Source: Pseudoscardovia suis
GTDB lineage: Bacteria > Actinomycetota > Actinomycetes > Actinomycetales > Bifidobacteriaceae
DNA length: 64,000 nucleotides
NCBI RefSeq assembly: GCF_002797875.1
Contig: NZ_PGFC01000002.1
Coordinates: 124,001-188,000 of the forward strand
Direction of reading: 5' to 3'
The first letter of the stretch is position 1. Every line of letters begins with the position of its first letter. Of the stretch, positions 25,517-34,879 are shown in pieces. Under the pieces are notes generated by a model, which saw only the letters and a list, made by a program, of their open reading frames with translations, was not told the DNA's origin and did no database searches. Made by a program: the position numbers and the translations under genes.

Positions 25517-26881
25517 CTACAACCCCAGCGTCGTGAGTGTCTTGGTGAACGCGTCCATGAACCAGTCCACGTCGTCTTCGCTGAACACCAGCGGTGGGCG
25601 CAGCTTAAGGATGTTGCCGAATCGTCCACACACAGAGGTCAGTACATGGTTGTCGCGCAGCGTCTCGAGTATGTCGAGTGCCGCCTTCTGGTCGGGGTCG
25701 GTGGTGCCGGGGCGCACGATTTCACAACCGATGTAAAGACCGGCCCCACGAACATCGCCGATGCATGGGTGTGCGTTTTGCAGGCTCTGCACGGCGGTCT
25801 TGAACACGGCGCCGACTTTCTTTGCATTGCTCATTGTGTCTTCGTCGCGCATCACGTCGAGCGTCGCTTGCGCCGCTGCCATGCACACCGGATTGCCGCC
25901 GAAGGTGTTGAAATACGGTATGGAGCCTGCGAAGGGTTCGAGCACTTCGTGTCGCGCCGCCATGAGCGAGGTGGGAAGGCCATTTGCCATCGGTTTGCCG
26001 GACGTCACCAGGTCCGGTACGATGCCTTGGCGTTCGAAGCCCCAGAAGGCGTCGCCGGTGCGGGTGAAACCGGGCTGCACTTCATCGGCAATCCACACGC
26101 CGCCCAGTTCATGGACGGTGTCGATGACCGGCTTCAAGTATCCCACGGGGTCAGGGTACACGCCGTCGGATGAGAAGATTGAATCGGCAAGCAATGCGGC
26201 GAACTTGATGCCATGCCGGTTCATGTCGGCGACGGCTTTGCGCACTTCGTTCGCCACCCAGGTGCCGAATTCCTCGGCGGTGCATTGCGAAGCGGGTTTT
26301 CCGTTGATGACGAGGCGATAAGTGTCGGGCGTGGGGATCATGCGCATCGTGAGTCCTAGTGTTTGTGCGGTTCCCAAGGCAGGGGAGAGCTTGGATGTGA
26401 GCGCAGAGTTGCCGTGGTATGCCTCATGCGTCACAATGACGCCCTCACCTCCCGTGTATGCTTGCGCCACCCGTACCGCGAGATCGTTTGCCTCCGATCC
26501 AGTGCACTGAAACATGACGCGGTCGAGGGGAGCAGGCATCGTCGAGAGGATGTCTGTTGCGTAATTGAGGATGTTCTCGTGCAGGTAGCGCGTGTGCGTG
26601 TTGAGCAACGAGGCTTGGCGCGCTATGGCTTCCACGACGCGCGGATGGCAGTGCCCCACGGATGCGACGTTGTTGTATACGTCGAGGTATTCAACACCAT
26701 CTGCGTCCCACAGATGGCTGCCCTTGCCCTTCAACAGATGAACGGGGTGCCTATAGAACAAGCGATATGCCGGTCCCAGGACCTCGCGTTCCTCGGTGAG
26801 TTTGCGGGTCTGGGGGTCGAGTGCATCCGCCATCTCGGGGCGGAAGCTGTTGGTATCCATGATTGTGGAACGTGTTGCCAT
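25517..26881 (-). CDS. Class III PLP enzyme, AGXT2L-like (ammonio-phospholyase candidate)
   Basis: 454-residue fold-type I PLP enzyme. The cofactor aspartate is in ADEVQPGFTRTGDAFWGF, and the Schiff-base lysine in TSGKPMANGLP. The GKP-NG form and FSSDGVYPDPVGY resemble the AGXT2L group, which splits phosphoethanolamine or 5-phosphohydroxylysine into an aldehyde, ammonia and phosphate instead of transaminating. Ordinary class III aminotransferases usually have KGIGNG-like lysine motifs. Two sugar/choline-kinase-like phosphotransferases nearby would supply the phosphorylated substrate. It is divergent from the amidase operon and upstream of the GntR gene. A second in-frame start is at 26860. 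Transamination of another amine remains possible. Confidence 0.82.
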   Translation of the reverse strand: MATRSTIMDTNSFRPEMADALDPQTRKLTEEREVLGPAYRLFYRHPVHLLKGKGSHLWDADGVEYLDVYNNVASVGHCHPRVVEAIARQASLLNTHTRYLHENILNYATDILSTMPAPLDRVMFQCTGSEANDLAVRVAQAYTGGEGVIVTHEAYHGNSALTSKLSPALGTAQTLGLTMRMIPTPDTYRLVINGKPASQCTAEEFGTWVANEVRKAVADMNRHGIKFAALLADSIFSSDGVYPDPVGYLKPVIDTVHELGGVWIADEVQPGFTRTGDAFWGFERQGIVPDLVTSGKPMANGLPTSLMAARHEVLEPFAGSIPYFNTFGGNPVCMAAAQATLDVMRDEDTMSNAKKVGAVFKTAVQSLQNAHPCIGDVRGAGLYIGCEIVRPGTTDPDQKAALDILETLRDNHVLTSVCGRFGNILKLRPPLVFSEDDVDWFMDAFTKTLTTLGL

Positions 26882-27346
26882 GACGTGCTTCTTTCCTGTG
26901 TGTTGTGTCCTATCTCAACGGTTATGCCCGGTTTCATGGGGCCTGGGACTAGGCGTGTGCTTCATAAGCGATGGAGCCATGCAGACCGGGCGGTTCCGCC
27001 AACAGTTGCACTCTAAGAACGTGCGGCGGGAGGGCGTGCGGCGGTGCATTACCGCGATGTAACGGTATGAGGTTCTTGCGTAAATGGTCGTCGCTTCTGC
27101 ACGTGTGACATCGATGGGGAAGTGTGGCGGCGCAAGGGTTTCATGCGGTGCTGAAATGTGCCCTTAACCGTGCATGCGCCTGAATTTACTGCGGTGTAAC
27201 GCTGCGCCGTGATGTCGAACATTCATCAAACTCACAATGGCATCGAAAGCTTTGAAACCTACCGGCACCAAGTTCGGCGGTTCATTCATCCTCCACATTC
27301 CCATACAGCGGACCAATACAGCGGCAGAAACGGAAGGAGACAGTTC
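26882..27346. promoter_or_regulatory. Divergent control region between aminotransferase and amidase
   Basis: A 465-bp non-coding gap feeding both arms of the locus. It contains TACCG and CGGTA around an 8-bp centre (about 27050-27067), a related GGTGTAACGC at 27190, and a half-site resembling the 25442 inverted repeat near 26895. No gene is supported; open frames entering from the amidase side lack a start signal before 27347. Confidence 0.4.
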
Positions 27347-28735
27347 ATGCTCAGCGTCAGTCAGTGCCGAGCGGCATATCTCAAAGGCGATCTCAAACCG
27401 AGTGCGGTGATTGCTGCCCATCAGCAATATGCACAATCCGTAGCGAAGGCCACGAATGCCATCAGCGTGCTCAACTCCCATGCCCCCGACCAAGCCAAGG
27501 AAAGCGACAAGCGGTATGCGGCAGGCAAGCCCAAGGGGCCACTGGACGGTGTTCCGGTGATTGTCAAAGACAGTTACCATGTCGCGGGGTTTCCGCGCTG
27601 GCATGGCAGCGCCATCCATGACGGCGACCCGGTCTCGGCGTTCTCCTCCGAGCCAATCGAACGGTTAGAAGAGGCCGGCGCCATTGTCATTGCGAAGGGC
27701 ACGATGCCCGACATGGGAATGCTTGCCAGCGGCATCAGTTCCCAATTCGGCATCGTGCGCAATCCGTGGGATGTGCGCATGAGCCCCGGTGGCTCGAGCT
27801 CCGGCGTGGGCGCCGCGCTCGCCAGTGGACTGGCGACATTCGGTTTGGGCACCGATATTGCGGGGTCTGTGCGACTTCCCGCCGCGCATTGCGGACTTGC
27901 TGCAATCAAGCCGACCCAAGGGCGCATCGCCTATTCGCCGGCAAGTGTCATGCGATCATCCGGTGTGTTGGCGCGCACGGTGGCTGATGTTATCGAAGGT
28001 CTGGCCGTTGTTGGTCAACAGTCGGCAAGCGACCCTTGGTGCCTGCCCGGCAGATTCGTGCCGATCCCGGCGCAGCAGGTGTTGGCGCGTGCTCCGCGAG
28101 TCGGCATGCTGCTTGACATGGGGTATGGCGTAGCGCCTGGACCGCAGATTGTGGCAGCCGTCGAGGCGGCAGCCCGTAGGCTCAACGACATGGGGTGCAT
28201 TGTGGAGCCGATTTCGTTGAGTCTCACCGATGCGGATTTCGATAACGCGGATCGTGTATTCAAAGCGCATGCAGCAGCGGAGATTCGCGGCTCTCGGCAT
28301 CCCGAGGCGGTGTTGGGGCTGGTCGCCGAATGGGTTAAGGAAGCTGAATGGCTCTCCATGGCTGACTACGAGGATGCAATGAACGGTTTGTTGGTCACGG
28401 TTGCGCGCATCCAGAAAGCCATTGAGCAGTTCGACTATCTCGTCACTCCGGTGATCCCTGTTGTCGGTTTCCCTGCGGAATCGCCTGGTCCAGGCGACGA
28501 TACGGAATTGCTTCACCACACTCAGTTCACCGCGTGGTGGAACCAGACAACCCAGCCAGCCGCCGTGTATTGCGAGACGATGGACGAAGCGACCCACCTG
28601 CCGATTGACGTGCAGGTGGTGGGGCGGCGCTTCGATGACGCCGGAGTATTGGCACTCGCTGGCGTGCTGGAATCCACTCGTGGGTTCGACATGGAGTTCC
28701 CGACGTTCGAGGAGGCACCTGATGGCAACGAATGA
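27347..28735 (+). CDS. Amidase-signature hydrolase
   Basis: 462-residue serine hydrolase of the amidase-signature family. The catalytic Lys is in VIVKDSY near residue 75, the cis-Ser in MSPGGSSSGVGAALASG near residue 150, and the nucleophilic Ser in GTDIAGSVRLPAA near residue 174, giving the Ser-cisSer-Lys triad. The family includes fatty-acid amide hydrolase and GatA; no gatB or gatC is adjacent, so tRNA amidation is unlikely. The start has GGAAGGAG about 10 nt upstream. The stop overlaps the next gene by 14 nt, so they are translationally coupled. In context it may release an amine or amino alcohol from an N-acyl conjugate. Confidence 0.87.
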   Translation: MLSVSQCRAAYLKGDLKPSAVIAAHQQYAQSVAKATNAISVLNSHAPDQAKESDKRYAAGKPKGPLDGVPVIVKDSYHVAGFPRWHGSAIHDGDPVSAFSSEPIERLEEAGAIVIAKGTMPDMGMLASGISSQFGIVRNPWDVRMSPGGSSSGVGAALASGLATFGLGTDIAGSVRLPAAHCGLAAIKPTQGRIAYSPASVMRSSGVLARTVADVIEGLAVVGQQSASDPWCLPGRFVPIPAQQVLARAPRVGMLLDMGYGVAPGPQIVAAVEAAARRLNDMGCIVEPISLSLTDADFDNADRVFKAHAAAEIRGSRHPEAVLGLVAEWVKEAEWLSMADYEDAMNGLLVTVARIQKAIEQFDYLVTPVIPVVGFPAESPGPGDDTELLHHTQFTAWWNQTTQPAAVYCETMDEATHLPIDVQVVGRRFDDAGVLALAGVLESTRGFDMEFPTFEEAPDGNE

Positions 28736-29729
28736 CATGGCAGTGAAGGAAATAGCCACAGAGACAACAACTGCGGCGGAAGTCGCTGTGAAACAGACGG
28801 TTGCAAAGGCGGTGCCTGCGAACCAGATCTGGACGTGGGGCGACGTTAAAGAAACAGACATCACCCCCAGCTGGGTGGGCGGCGATGGAATCTTTACCGA
28901 AGGCACATCCGCGGATGGCGCTGCCGTGTTGCGTCGCGTGTTCACTAAGGAAAGCCGCCCCTACGCTTCGCCGTTTGAGAGCATCGCCACGATGATGCAG
29001 ATTGCCGGCAATGCGGGTATCTCACCGCAGGTCATCTCGGTGGGTGAAGACGAAATCATCATGCGCAAGCTCCCTAGCACATGGCGCAATGCGAAGCTCG
29101 ATGAGTTGCGCGACCCGTATGTGCTGTGGGCTGTGCTTGAACAGCACCGGCGCGTGCATGAGCTCACGATCCCACAAGGGCATGAGGTCATGGAACGTGA
29201 CCTCATCGAAGACGTGTTCGGTATGCGTGACCTGTACCGCCACACCGGCAAGCGTATGCCAAGGGACGTGGACCGCCTGCTCAAGCGACTCGATCCCTTC
29301 ATCCGCCGCGTGGATGAATTTCATGAGCCGGCTGTGCCATGCCATGGCGATGGCGCGGCATCGAATGTGCTCCTCAATCCCCAGATTCGCCCCGGCGACG
29401 TGGCACAGCCCCTGCTGTGTGGCTGGACGGTGAGTGGCGTCATGGATCCATTGGAAGAGGCCGGTTCCGTGCTCTCCGAAGTCGGGCCCTTCTGCGGTGT
29501 GCCCTCCATGCTGATTAACGGCTTGGGGCTGCCATCATCGGCGCTGCCCGTCGCACAAGTTTTCGGAATCCTCGGCGACCTGTATTGGGCACTCATTGGC
29601 TTGTGGCGCAGCGCCACGACGGATACCCCTCAGATTGATTTTGCCAAATACGGCTTGTGGCGACTTGTCAAAGCCAATAACCAGCTGCTGCTACCGACCG
29701 GACCAGCGGAATGGCTCAACAGCCTGTGA
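28722..29729 (+). CDS. APH/choline-kinase-fold phosphotransferase 1
   Basis: 335 residues. The catalytic loop CHGDGAASNVLL (H-G-D-x4-N) near residue 203 and the metal-binding VMDPLEEAG near residue 238 place it in the aminoglycoside-phosphotransferase/choline-kinase superfamily. The usual nucleotide-binding lysine of the N-lobe is not clear: the corresponding VLRRVFT has arginines. The start overlaps the amidase by 14 nt and has GGAGG 6 nt upstream; a second ATG is at 28737. The first 30 residues are Thr/Ala-rich. Its C-terminal FAKYGLWRLVKANNQ parallels YWKYGIWKLMRAYTY in the next gene, so the two are probably ancient duplicates. The substrate is unknown. Confidence 0.75.
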   Translation: MATNDMAVKEIATETTTAAEVAVKQTVAKAVPANQIWTWGDVKETDITPSWVGGDGIFTEGTSADGAAVLRRVFTKESRPYASPFESIATMMQIAGNAGISPQVISVGEDEIIMRKLPSTWRNAKLDELRDPYVLWAVLEQHRRVHELTIPQGHEVMERDLIEDVFGMRDLYRHTGKRMPRDVDRLLKRLDPFIRRVDEFHEPAVPCHGDGAASNVLLNPQIRPGDVAQPLLCGWTVSGVMDPLEEAGSVLSEVGPFCGVPSMLINGLGLPSSALPVAQVFGILGDLYWALIGLWRSATTDTPQIDFAKYGLWRLVKANNQLLLPTGPAEWLNSL

Positions 29730-29773
29730 ATCGGCAATCATACGGGGTTCACTTTGCATGAAAGGAGTTTGAG

Positions 29774-30808
29774 ATGAACGTGAAGATCTACCAGCCTTTG
29801 GCACAATCGGGAACGGCGGCTGCTGACGACGGGAAGACGCTGCAGGAAGCCGCCCCATCACATACACCGATGGTGACTGAAGATCGCGTACGCCACTCGC
29901 AATACGTCGTGGTACCTCAGGATGTGCTCGCTGCCATCGAGGATGCCACGATATGGCAAGGACAGACGGTGACCGCCAAGCCGATGAGCGGAGGGTTGAC
30001 CAACGAGAATTGGAAGGTCATCGATGCCCAGGGAACGCCATATTTCCTCAAAGTTCCTGGCCAAGGAACCGGCTTTATTGACCGCAGCAATGTGGATGCC
30101 GGTACACTGCGTGCCTCCGATCTAGGGATTGGTGCCGCAGTATATGAGTTCGATCCCGACAGCGGTGTGGAGATCACCGAATTCCTCGACGGCTGGCGCA
30201 CCTGCACCACCACATCTCTGAGAACCCAGGAAGAGGGGCTGCAGGCGATGGATATCTACCGCAAGCTCCACGGAGGGGAGCAGTTCACGAACACAAACAC
30301 CCTGTTCGATCAGATTGATCTTCATCTGGATCAGCTTCGGGAGCATTCCATCGATGTGCCTTCGTGGGTGAATGGGTTGATTGATGAGTACCACGATGTC
30401 AAAGCACGGTTTCTGGCGTCTGGGCTTGACATCGTGCCTTGTCACAACGATCCCATGCCAGGCAATTTCATGGTCAAAGATCACCAGATGCGTATCATCG
30501 ATTTCGATTTCTGCGGCAACAACGAAGAAAGTTGTGAAGTGGCGCTTTTCATTGCTGAGATGTTCTACGACGATGAAGACATGTTGCCACTGCTTGAGGA
30601 ATACTTTGGTGCGGTCGACGAGCGTCATCTCGCCCGTGTTCGCGCTGCCCGTGTCATCGGCGACATCAAATGGGGCTTGTGGGGAATTATCAACTCCGTC
30701 GTACGCACTGTGCAATTCGACTACTGGAAGTACGGCATCTGGAAACTGATGCGTGCGTACACATACAAGAACCAGCTGGATTGGCCAAAAGTCAAAGAAT
30801 TCATCTGA
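29774..30808 (+). CDS. APH/choline-kinase-fold phosphotransferase 2
   Basis: 344-residue kinase-like protein closer to the choline/ethanolamine kinase pattern. The N-lobe lysine is in PYFLKVPG, the catalytic loop is CHNDPMPGNFMV near residue 223, and the metal site is IIDFDFCGNNEE near residue 242. All core residues are present, so it should be active. It follows phosphotransferase 1 by 44 bp with its own ribosome site (AAAGGAG). With the AGXT2L-like enzyme it fits a kinase plus phospholyase pair, as known for hydroxylysine and ethanolamine metabolism in animals. It could also phosphorylate choline-like headgroups. Confidence 0.82.
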   Translation: MNVKIYQPLAQSGTAAADDGKTLQEAAPSHTPMVTEDRVRHSQYVVVPQDVLAAIEDATIWQGQTVTAKPMSGGLTNENWKVIDAQGTPYFLKVPGQGTGFIDRSNVDAGTLRASDLGIGAAVYEFDPDSGVEITEFLDGWRTCTTTSLRTQEEGLQAMDIYRKLHGGEQFTNTNTLFDQIDLHLDQLREHSIDVPSWVNGLIDEYHDVKARFLASGLDIVPCHNDPMPGNFMVKDHQMRIIDFDFCGNNEESCEVALFIAEMFYDDEDMLPLLEEYFGAVDERHLARVRAARVIGDIKWGLWGIINSVVRTVQFDYWKYGIWKLMRAYTYKNQLDWPKVKEFI

Positions 30809-30934
30809 TTCACCTATCCATCCACTAATCATCCATTTACACACTCGACTCTGGGGCCTTGCGCAAGCCATGCCTTGTGCAGACGCTGTCTGCCACAGGT
30901 CGGTCGCACGGCCGCAGAGGGAAGGGTCATCATC

Positions 30935-31267
30935 ATGAAGGAATTCATTCGTTCATGGACGGCGAAGACCAAGATTATGGTTTTCGCAGTCCTGTACACC
31001 ATCGTTTTGGCATTCGCCGTTCTGCCACCACTCTACCTGTGGGGGAGCGGCCGCACCGCACTGTTCTTGGGTGCGCCGATGTCGGTCTGGTACTGGTTTT
31101 TCGACTTCTTCGCCCTGCTCGCCATCATGGGACTGCTCTATTGGGTCGAGGATGTGCGCGGGGAGGTCGATCCTGAGGAAGACGCTCCCGCAGACAACGC
31201 AACGCTCCCACCGACATCCGGAACTATCACCGCTGCTGCAGGTGCCACTAGCGGCAACATCAACTGA
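30935..31267 (+). CDS. Small two-helix membrane protein, symporter partner
   Basis: 110 residues with hydrophobic segments at about 13-36 and 48-68, the second followed by the acidic DVRGEVDPEED. The layout resembles the small accessory proteins encoded next to sodium:solute symporters (DUF3311/YhdT-like). It ends 16 bp before the symporter start, so it is cotranscribed with it. The family assignment is tentative, but the pairing is clear. Confidence 0.7.
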   Translation: MKEFIRSWTAKTKIMVFAVLYTIVLAFAVLPPLYLWGSGRTALFLGAPMSVWYWFFDFFALLAIMGLLYWVEDVRGEVDPEEDAPADNATLPPTSGTITAAAGATSGNIN

Positions 31268-31283
31268 GAGGAAGTGACACATC

Positions 31284-32840
31284 ATGGCAATCATGTTTGG
31301 CATGCTGGCATTGTTTTTCGCTGGCATCATTTTGATTCTTTTCATCACCAATAAGAACTCCCGTACATTCAATGACTATGCGGTCGCCGGCCGATCCTTC
31401 GGCCCATGGTACGTAGCCATGTGCTACGTGAATTCGTGGTGGCCGGGCACCGTATTCATCTCGTTCGCCGGCCTCACCGTAGCCTCTGGCGTCTTCGGAT
31501 TCTATGGACTCGCGTATTCCACCCTCGGTCTGGCGTTTATGTATTTTGTCGCGACACGGGCGTGGCGCTGGGGCAAGCAATACAATCTCGTTACCCAACC
31601 TGACCTCATGCGCCTGCGCTATTCATCCAAGGCAGTGGGCGTCGTCACATCCATCATCGGTGCCATCGCCATCTTGCCGTGGACGATTCTAGGCATGCAG
31701 GCGCTCGCCACCGTGTTCCACATCGCTTCACGCGGCAGCTGGGCACTGCCCGTGTGCTTGGGCGCCGGTCTGCTGGTCATTCTGGTCCGTCAAATCTGGA
31801 CCGTGCAGATGGGCATGCGTGGCCTCATCTACACCGACATGTATCAGGGGCTATTCGCTTATGTGCTTGCCGCAATCGTATGCGTCTACCTGCTCGTGGC
31901 GCCTTCTTCGCCCGCGAACTGGGGCGATCTGTCAACGATTTCCGCCGACCTGCTCAAGGTGCCTGGCGACGGCGGCTCCTATGGCCCGTGGTACCTGTTC
32001 TGCCAGGTGTTCACTGGTGTTGTGGGCGCACTGTGCTGGCCGATGAGTTTCGTGCGCATCTACACGGCTAATAACGTGCGCGCTGTCAAGAAGTCCACGA
32101 ACCGCGCCATTATCATCGCTGGCGGTTTCTACGCGTTGCTCACGCTCGTGATGCTTGCCGCGGCGCATATCCCCGAAGTGGCGGCAAATCCCCAGTCCGG
32201 CTGGACAACGCTGCTCCAGCAGTATGGTGGTGTATGGTTGCTCGGTCTGGGACTCGTCATGATTTTCGCTGGTTCCATCGGTCACATCGACGGTAGCGTG
32301 CAGGCAGCAGGAACGCAGATTGCCAACGATATCATTGGCAACCGCGTGCACCTCGACGATGCTGCCAAGACTCGCGTGTCCAAGATTTGCATGGTCGTGT
32401 TCGTGCTTGTCTCCGCCGTGCTTGCGTATTTCACGAACGGCATGTCACGCTTGCAGTTGCTGGCGCAGTTGTCGTATCAAGGCATTGTGCAGATTGCAGT
32501 GCCGCTGTTTTTCGGTATCTTCTGCAAGTTCGGTAACAAGTATGGTGCGCTCGCTGGCATGATTTCCGGTTTTGCCGTGGCGGCAGTTCTCACCGTCATC
32601 TACCCTGATGACATTGCGGCGCTGGGAAGCCTCACGTCTGGCGTGGTGGGCATGATCGTGAACCTTGCTGTGTATGTAGTCATTTCCCTGGCGACGCGTG
32701 GCAAGATGAGCTCTCAGGAGCTTGCTCACATCGAGGAGCTTTTCGCGGTTGCCTCTGCCCGCAGGTCCTCCGTGGCGGCGGTGGAGAGTGCAGCTGTGGA
32801 AACCGAGGTCATTGTCACCGAGGATGCCGTGGTGCAGTAA
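31284..32840 (+). CDS. Sodium:solute symporter (SSS family)
   Basis: 518-residue inner-membrane transporter with about 12-13 helices. The start, with FITNKNSRTFNDYAVAGRSFGPW, is the standard opening of SSS proteins, followed by YVNSWWPGTVFISFAG and the central QIWTVQMGMRGLIYTDMYQG. It would couple sodium entry to uptake of a small organic solute such as an amino acid, amine or vitamin. Being last in the amidase-kinase operon, it probably imports the substrate or product handled by those enzymes. The 40-residue Val/Ala/Glu tail is cytoplasmic and unremarkable. Confidence 0.9.
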   Translation: MAIMFGMLALFFAGIILILFITNKNSRTFNDYAVAGRSFGPWYVAMCYVNSWWPGTVFISFAGLTVASGVFGFYGLAYSTLGLAFMYFVATRAWRWGKQYNLVTQPDLMRLRYSSKAVGVVTSIIGAIAILPWTILGMQALATVFHIASRGSWALPVCLGAGLLVILVRQIWTVQMGMRGLIYTDMYQGLFAYVLAAIVCVYLLVAPSSPANWGDLSTISADLLKVPGDGGSYGPWYLFCQVFTGVVGALCWPMSFVRIYTANNVRAVKKSTNRAIIIAGGFYALLTLVMLAAAHIPEVAANPQSGWTTLLQQYGGVWLLGLGLVMIFAGSIGHIDGSVQAAGTQIANDIIGNRVHLDDAAKTRVSKICMVVFVLVSAVLAYFTNGMSRLQLLAQLSYQGIVQIAVPLFFGIFCKFGNKYGALAGMISGFAVAAVLTVIYPDDIAALGSLTSGVVGMIVNLAVYVVISLATRGKMSSQELAHIEELFAVASARRSSVAAVESAAVETEVIVTEDAVVQ

Positions 32841-32866
32841 GCATCGCATCGCAGACTTCATACAAC

Positions 32867-32902
32867 AAGAGGCGGCCCTCCGGAATCGGAGGACCGCCTC
32901 TT
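32867..32902. terminator. Terminator between the symporter and pgm
   Basis: 16-bp arms with one mismatch (32867-32882 with 32887-32902) and a 4-nt loop, lying between convergent genes. T-rich tails are short on both sides. Confidence 0.7.
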
Positions 32903-32973
32903 GCGTACCTTGCTGCGGGATTCACCGGCCTTGGCTATGCCAGCGACGTGTGAATCCTGTGCATGCGCACGTA

Positions 32974-34668
32974 CTAGTCGGCAAGCGCCTTGTCGACCAC
33001 CTGGGTGGCTTCTTCGAGCACCTTGTCAAGCGTCTCGGGGGAGTCGAAGGACTCGGCGTAGACCTTGTAGATGTTCTCGGTGCCGGAAGGACGAGCGGCG
33101 AACCAGTTGTTCTTCGTCGTCACCTTGATGCCGCCGATCGGGGCGTTGTTGCCCGGGGCCTTGGTGAGCTTCGCGGTGATGTCCTCGCCGCCCAGCGTCG
33201 TGGCGGTCACGTCGTCGCCGTTGAGCTTGGCGAACTTCTGCTTCTGCTCAAGCGTGGTCGGGGTGTCGATGCGCTTGTACCAGCTTTCGCCAAAGCGGGC
33301 GACCTGGTCCTTGTGCAGTTCGGCCGGGTTCTTGCCGGTCTTTGCGGTGATCTCTGCGGCCAGCAGGTCGGGGATCAGACCATCCTTATCGGTAGTCCAC
33401 ACGCGGCCGTCCTTGCGCAGGAAGCTCATGCCGGAGCTCTCTTCGCCGCCGAACGCGACCTCGCCGGTGAACAGCGGATCCACGAACCACTTGAAGCCGA
33501 CCGGCACCTCGACGAGCTTGGCGCCGATGGAAGCGGCCACGCGGTCGATCAGCGAGGAGGAGACGAGCGTCTTGCCGATGCCCGTGCCCTTGGGCCAATC
33601 CGGACGGTTCGGGTTGCCGTTCTTATCCTTGCCGAACAGGTATTCGACAACCACTGCGATGTAGTGGTTCGGGTTCATGACGCCCCAGTTCGGGCACACG
33701 ATGCCGTGGCGGTCAGCGTCAGGATCGGTGCCGCCCACGAGGTCGTACTTGTCCCATGCGCCGTTGTTGAGGGAGTCCACGAGTCCCTTCATTGCGTACG
33801 GGGAGGACGGATCCATGCGGATCTTGCCGTCGTGGTCGATGGTCATGAAGCGCCACGTCGGATCGACCTGCGGGCGCACGACCTCGATCGTGGTGCCGTA
33901 GATCTCATTGACGAGAGGCCAGTAGTTGACGGACGCGCCGCCGAGCGGATCGATGCCCAGGCGCACGCCGGAGGACTTGATCACGTCGAAATCGATGACG
34001 TTGCCGAGGTCCTCGACGTAGTGCTGACGGAAGTCGAACTTCTCGATGAGGTCGGAGTTGATGGCCTGCTCGAACGGGACGCGCTTGATGGACTTCCAGC
34101 CGGGGAGCAGCTCGTTGGCGCGGTTGGCGATCCAATTCGTGGTCTCTGCCGGTGCTGGGCCGCCGGTCGGCGGATCGTACTTGAAGCCGCCGTCGGTGGG
34201 CGGGTTGTGGGAAGGCGTGACGACGATGCCATCGGCGATGTCGTCGCCTTCGAAGCGCTGCGTGCCATCGGCCGCGCGGTTGTGGGTCAGGATGGCCTGC
34301 GACACGACCGGGGTCGGGGTGAAGTCGTCACGGGAATCGATGCGCACGCGCACGCCGTTGGCGACGAGCACCTCAATGGCGGTCTTCCATGCCGGCAGGG
34401 ACAGCGCATGCGTGTCGCGGCCGATATAGAGCGGGCCGGTGATGCCTGCGGCCTTGCGGTTTTCCGCAATGGCTTGGGCGATGGTGACGATATGCGCTTC
34501 GTTGAACGACGTCTTGAGGGAGGAACCGCGGTGGCCCGAGGTTCCGAAGCTCACGCGCTGCTCAGGCACATTCACGTCGGGGACGAGGTCATAGTACTTG
34601 CCGATGACCTCGTCGACATTGATCAGATCTTTTTCGGTGGCGGGCAATCCCGCATTCTTTGCAACCAT
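32974..34668 (-). CDS. pgm: Phosphoglucomutase (alpha-D-glucose phosphate-specific)
   Basis: 564-residue enzyme interconverting glucose 1-phosphate and glucose 6-phosphate. The substrate-entry block [10 protein letters not shown] near residue 42, the phosphoserine loop VTPSHNPP, the metal loop DPDADRHG and the sugar-binding GGEESSG are all present, and the length fits. The ATG at 34668 was chosen; the frame runs to 34839 through sequence with no family match. No clear ribosome site precedes it. It is divergent from the PTS cluster and converts PTS-derived glucose 6-phosphate toward polysaccharide precursors. Confidence 0.95.
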   Translation of the reverse strand: MVAKNAGLPATEKDLINVDEVIGKYYDLVPDVNVPEQRVSFGTSGHRGSSLKTSFNEAHIVTIAQAIAENRKAAGITGPLYIGRDTHALSLPAWKTAIEVLVANGVRVRIDSRDDFTPTPVVSQAILTHNRAADGTQRFEGDDIADGIVVTPSHNPPTDGGFKYDPPTGGPAPAETTNWIANRANELLPGWKSIKRVPFEQAINSDLIEKFDFRQHYVEDLGNVIDFDVIKSSGVRLGIDPLGGASVNYWPLVNEIYGTTIEVVRPQVDPTWRFMTIDHDGKIRMDPSSPYAMKGLVDSLNNGAWDKYDLVGGTDPDADRHGIVCPNWGVMNPNHYIAVVVEYLFGKDKNGNPNRPDWPKGTGIGKTLVSSSLIDRVAASIGAKLVEVPVGFKWFVDPLFTGEVAFGGEESSGMSFLRKDGRVWTTDKDGLIPDLLAAEITAKTGKNPAELHKDQVARFGESWYKRIDTPTTLEQKQKFAKLNGDDVTATTLGGEDITAKLTKAPGNNAPIGGIKVTTKNNWFAARPSGTENIYKVYAESFDSPETLDKVLEEATQVVDKALAD

Positions 34669-34833
34669 ACTTCTAAGTTTGCCACGATTCCATGACGTAG
34701 CGCGACACGGCACGCTTGGGAACAGCGTTGTGGCGCGGTGCAACGCGGCGCGATGCGACACGCCGCTTGCCGTCGGTGAGAGGACGCGCTTTGGCGGTTT
34801 TAGAACGGTTCTTCGTCGGAGCATCCGAAGGGT

Positions 34834-34862
34834 TTGCACGTCGTTGAAATCTGTTGTATCTT
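34834..34862 (+). promoter_or_regulatory. Probable promoter of the PTS operon
   Basis: TTGCAC at 34834-34839 and TATCTT at 34857-34862, 17 bp apart. Transcription would begin near 34869, about 10 nt before the RAT element, so the antiterminator is the first structure made. A second possible pair (TTGAAA 34844, TGTTAA 34868) overlaps it. Confidence 0.55.
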
Positions 34863-34879
34863 AACGGTGTTAAATGACA

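Noticed and set aside
27347-28735. GatA subunit of the tRNA amidotransferase
   Set aside because: The signature fits the wider amidase family, but gatB and gatC are absent and the operon context is catabolic.
32722-34695. 657-codon plus-strand frame across the end of the symporter and opposite pgm
   Set aside because: Overlaps two well-supported genes and the terminator between them.
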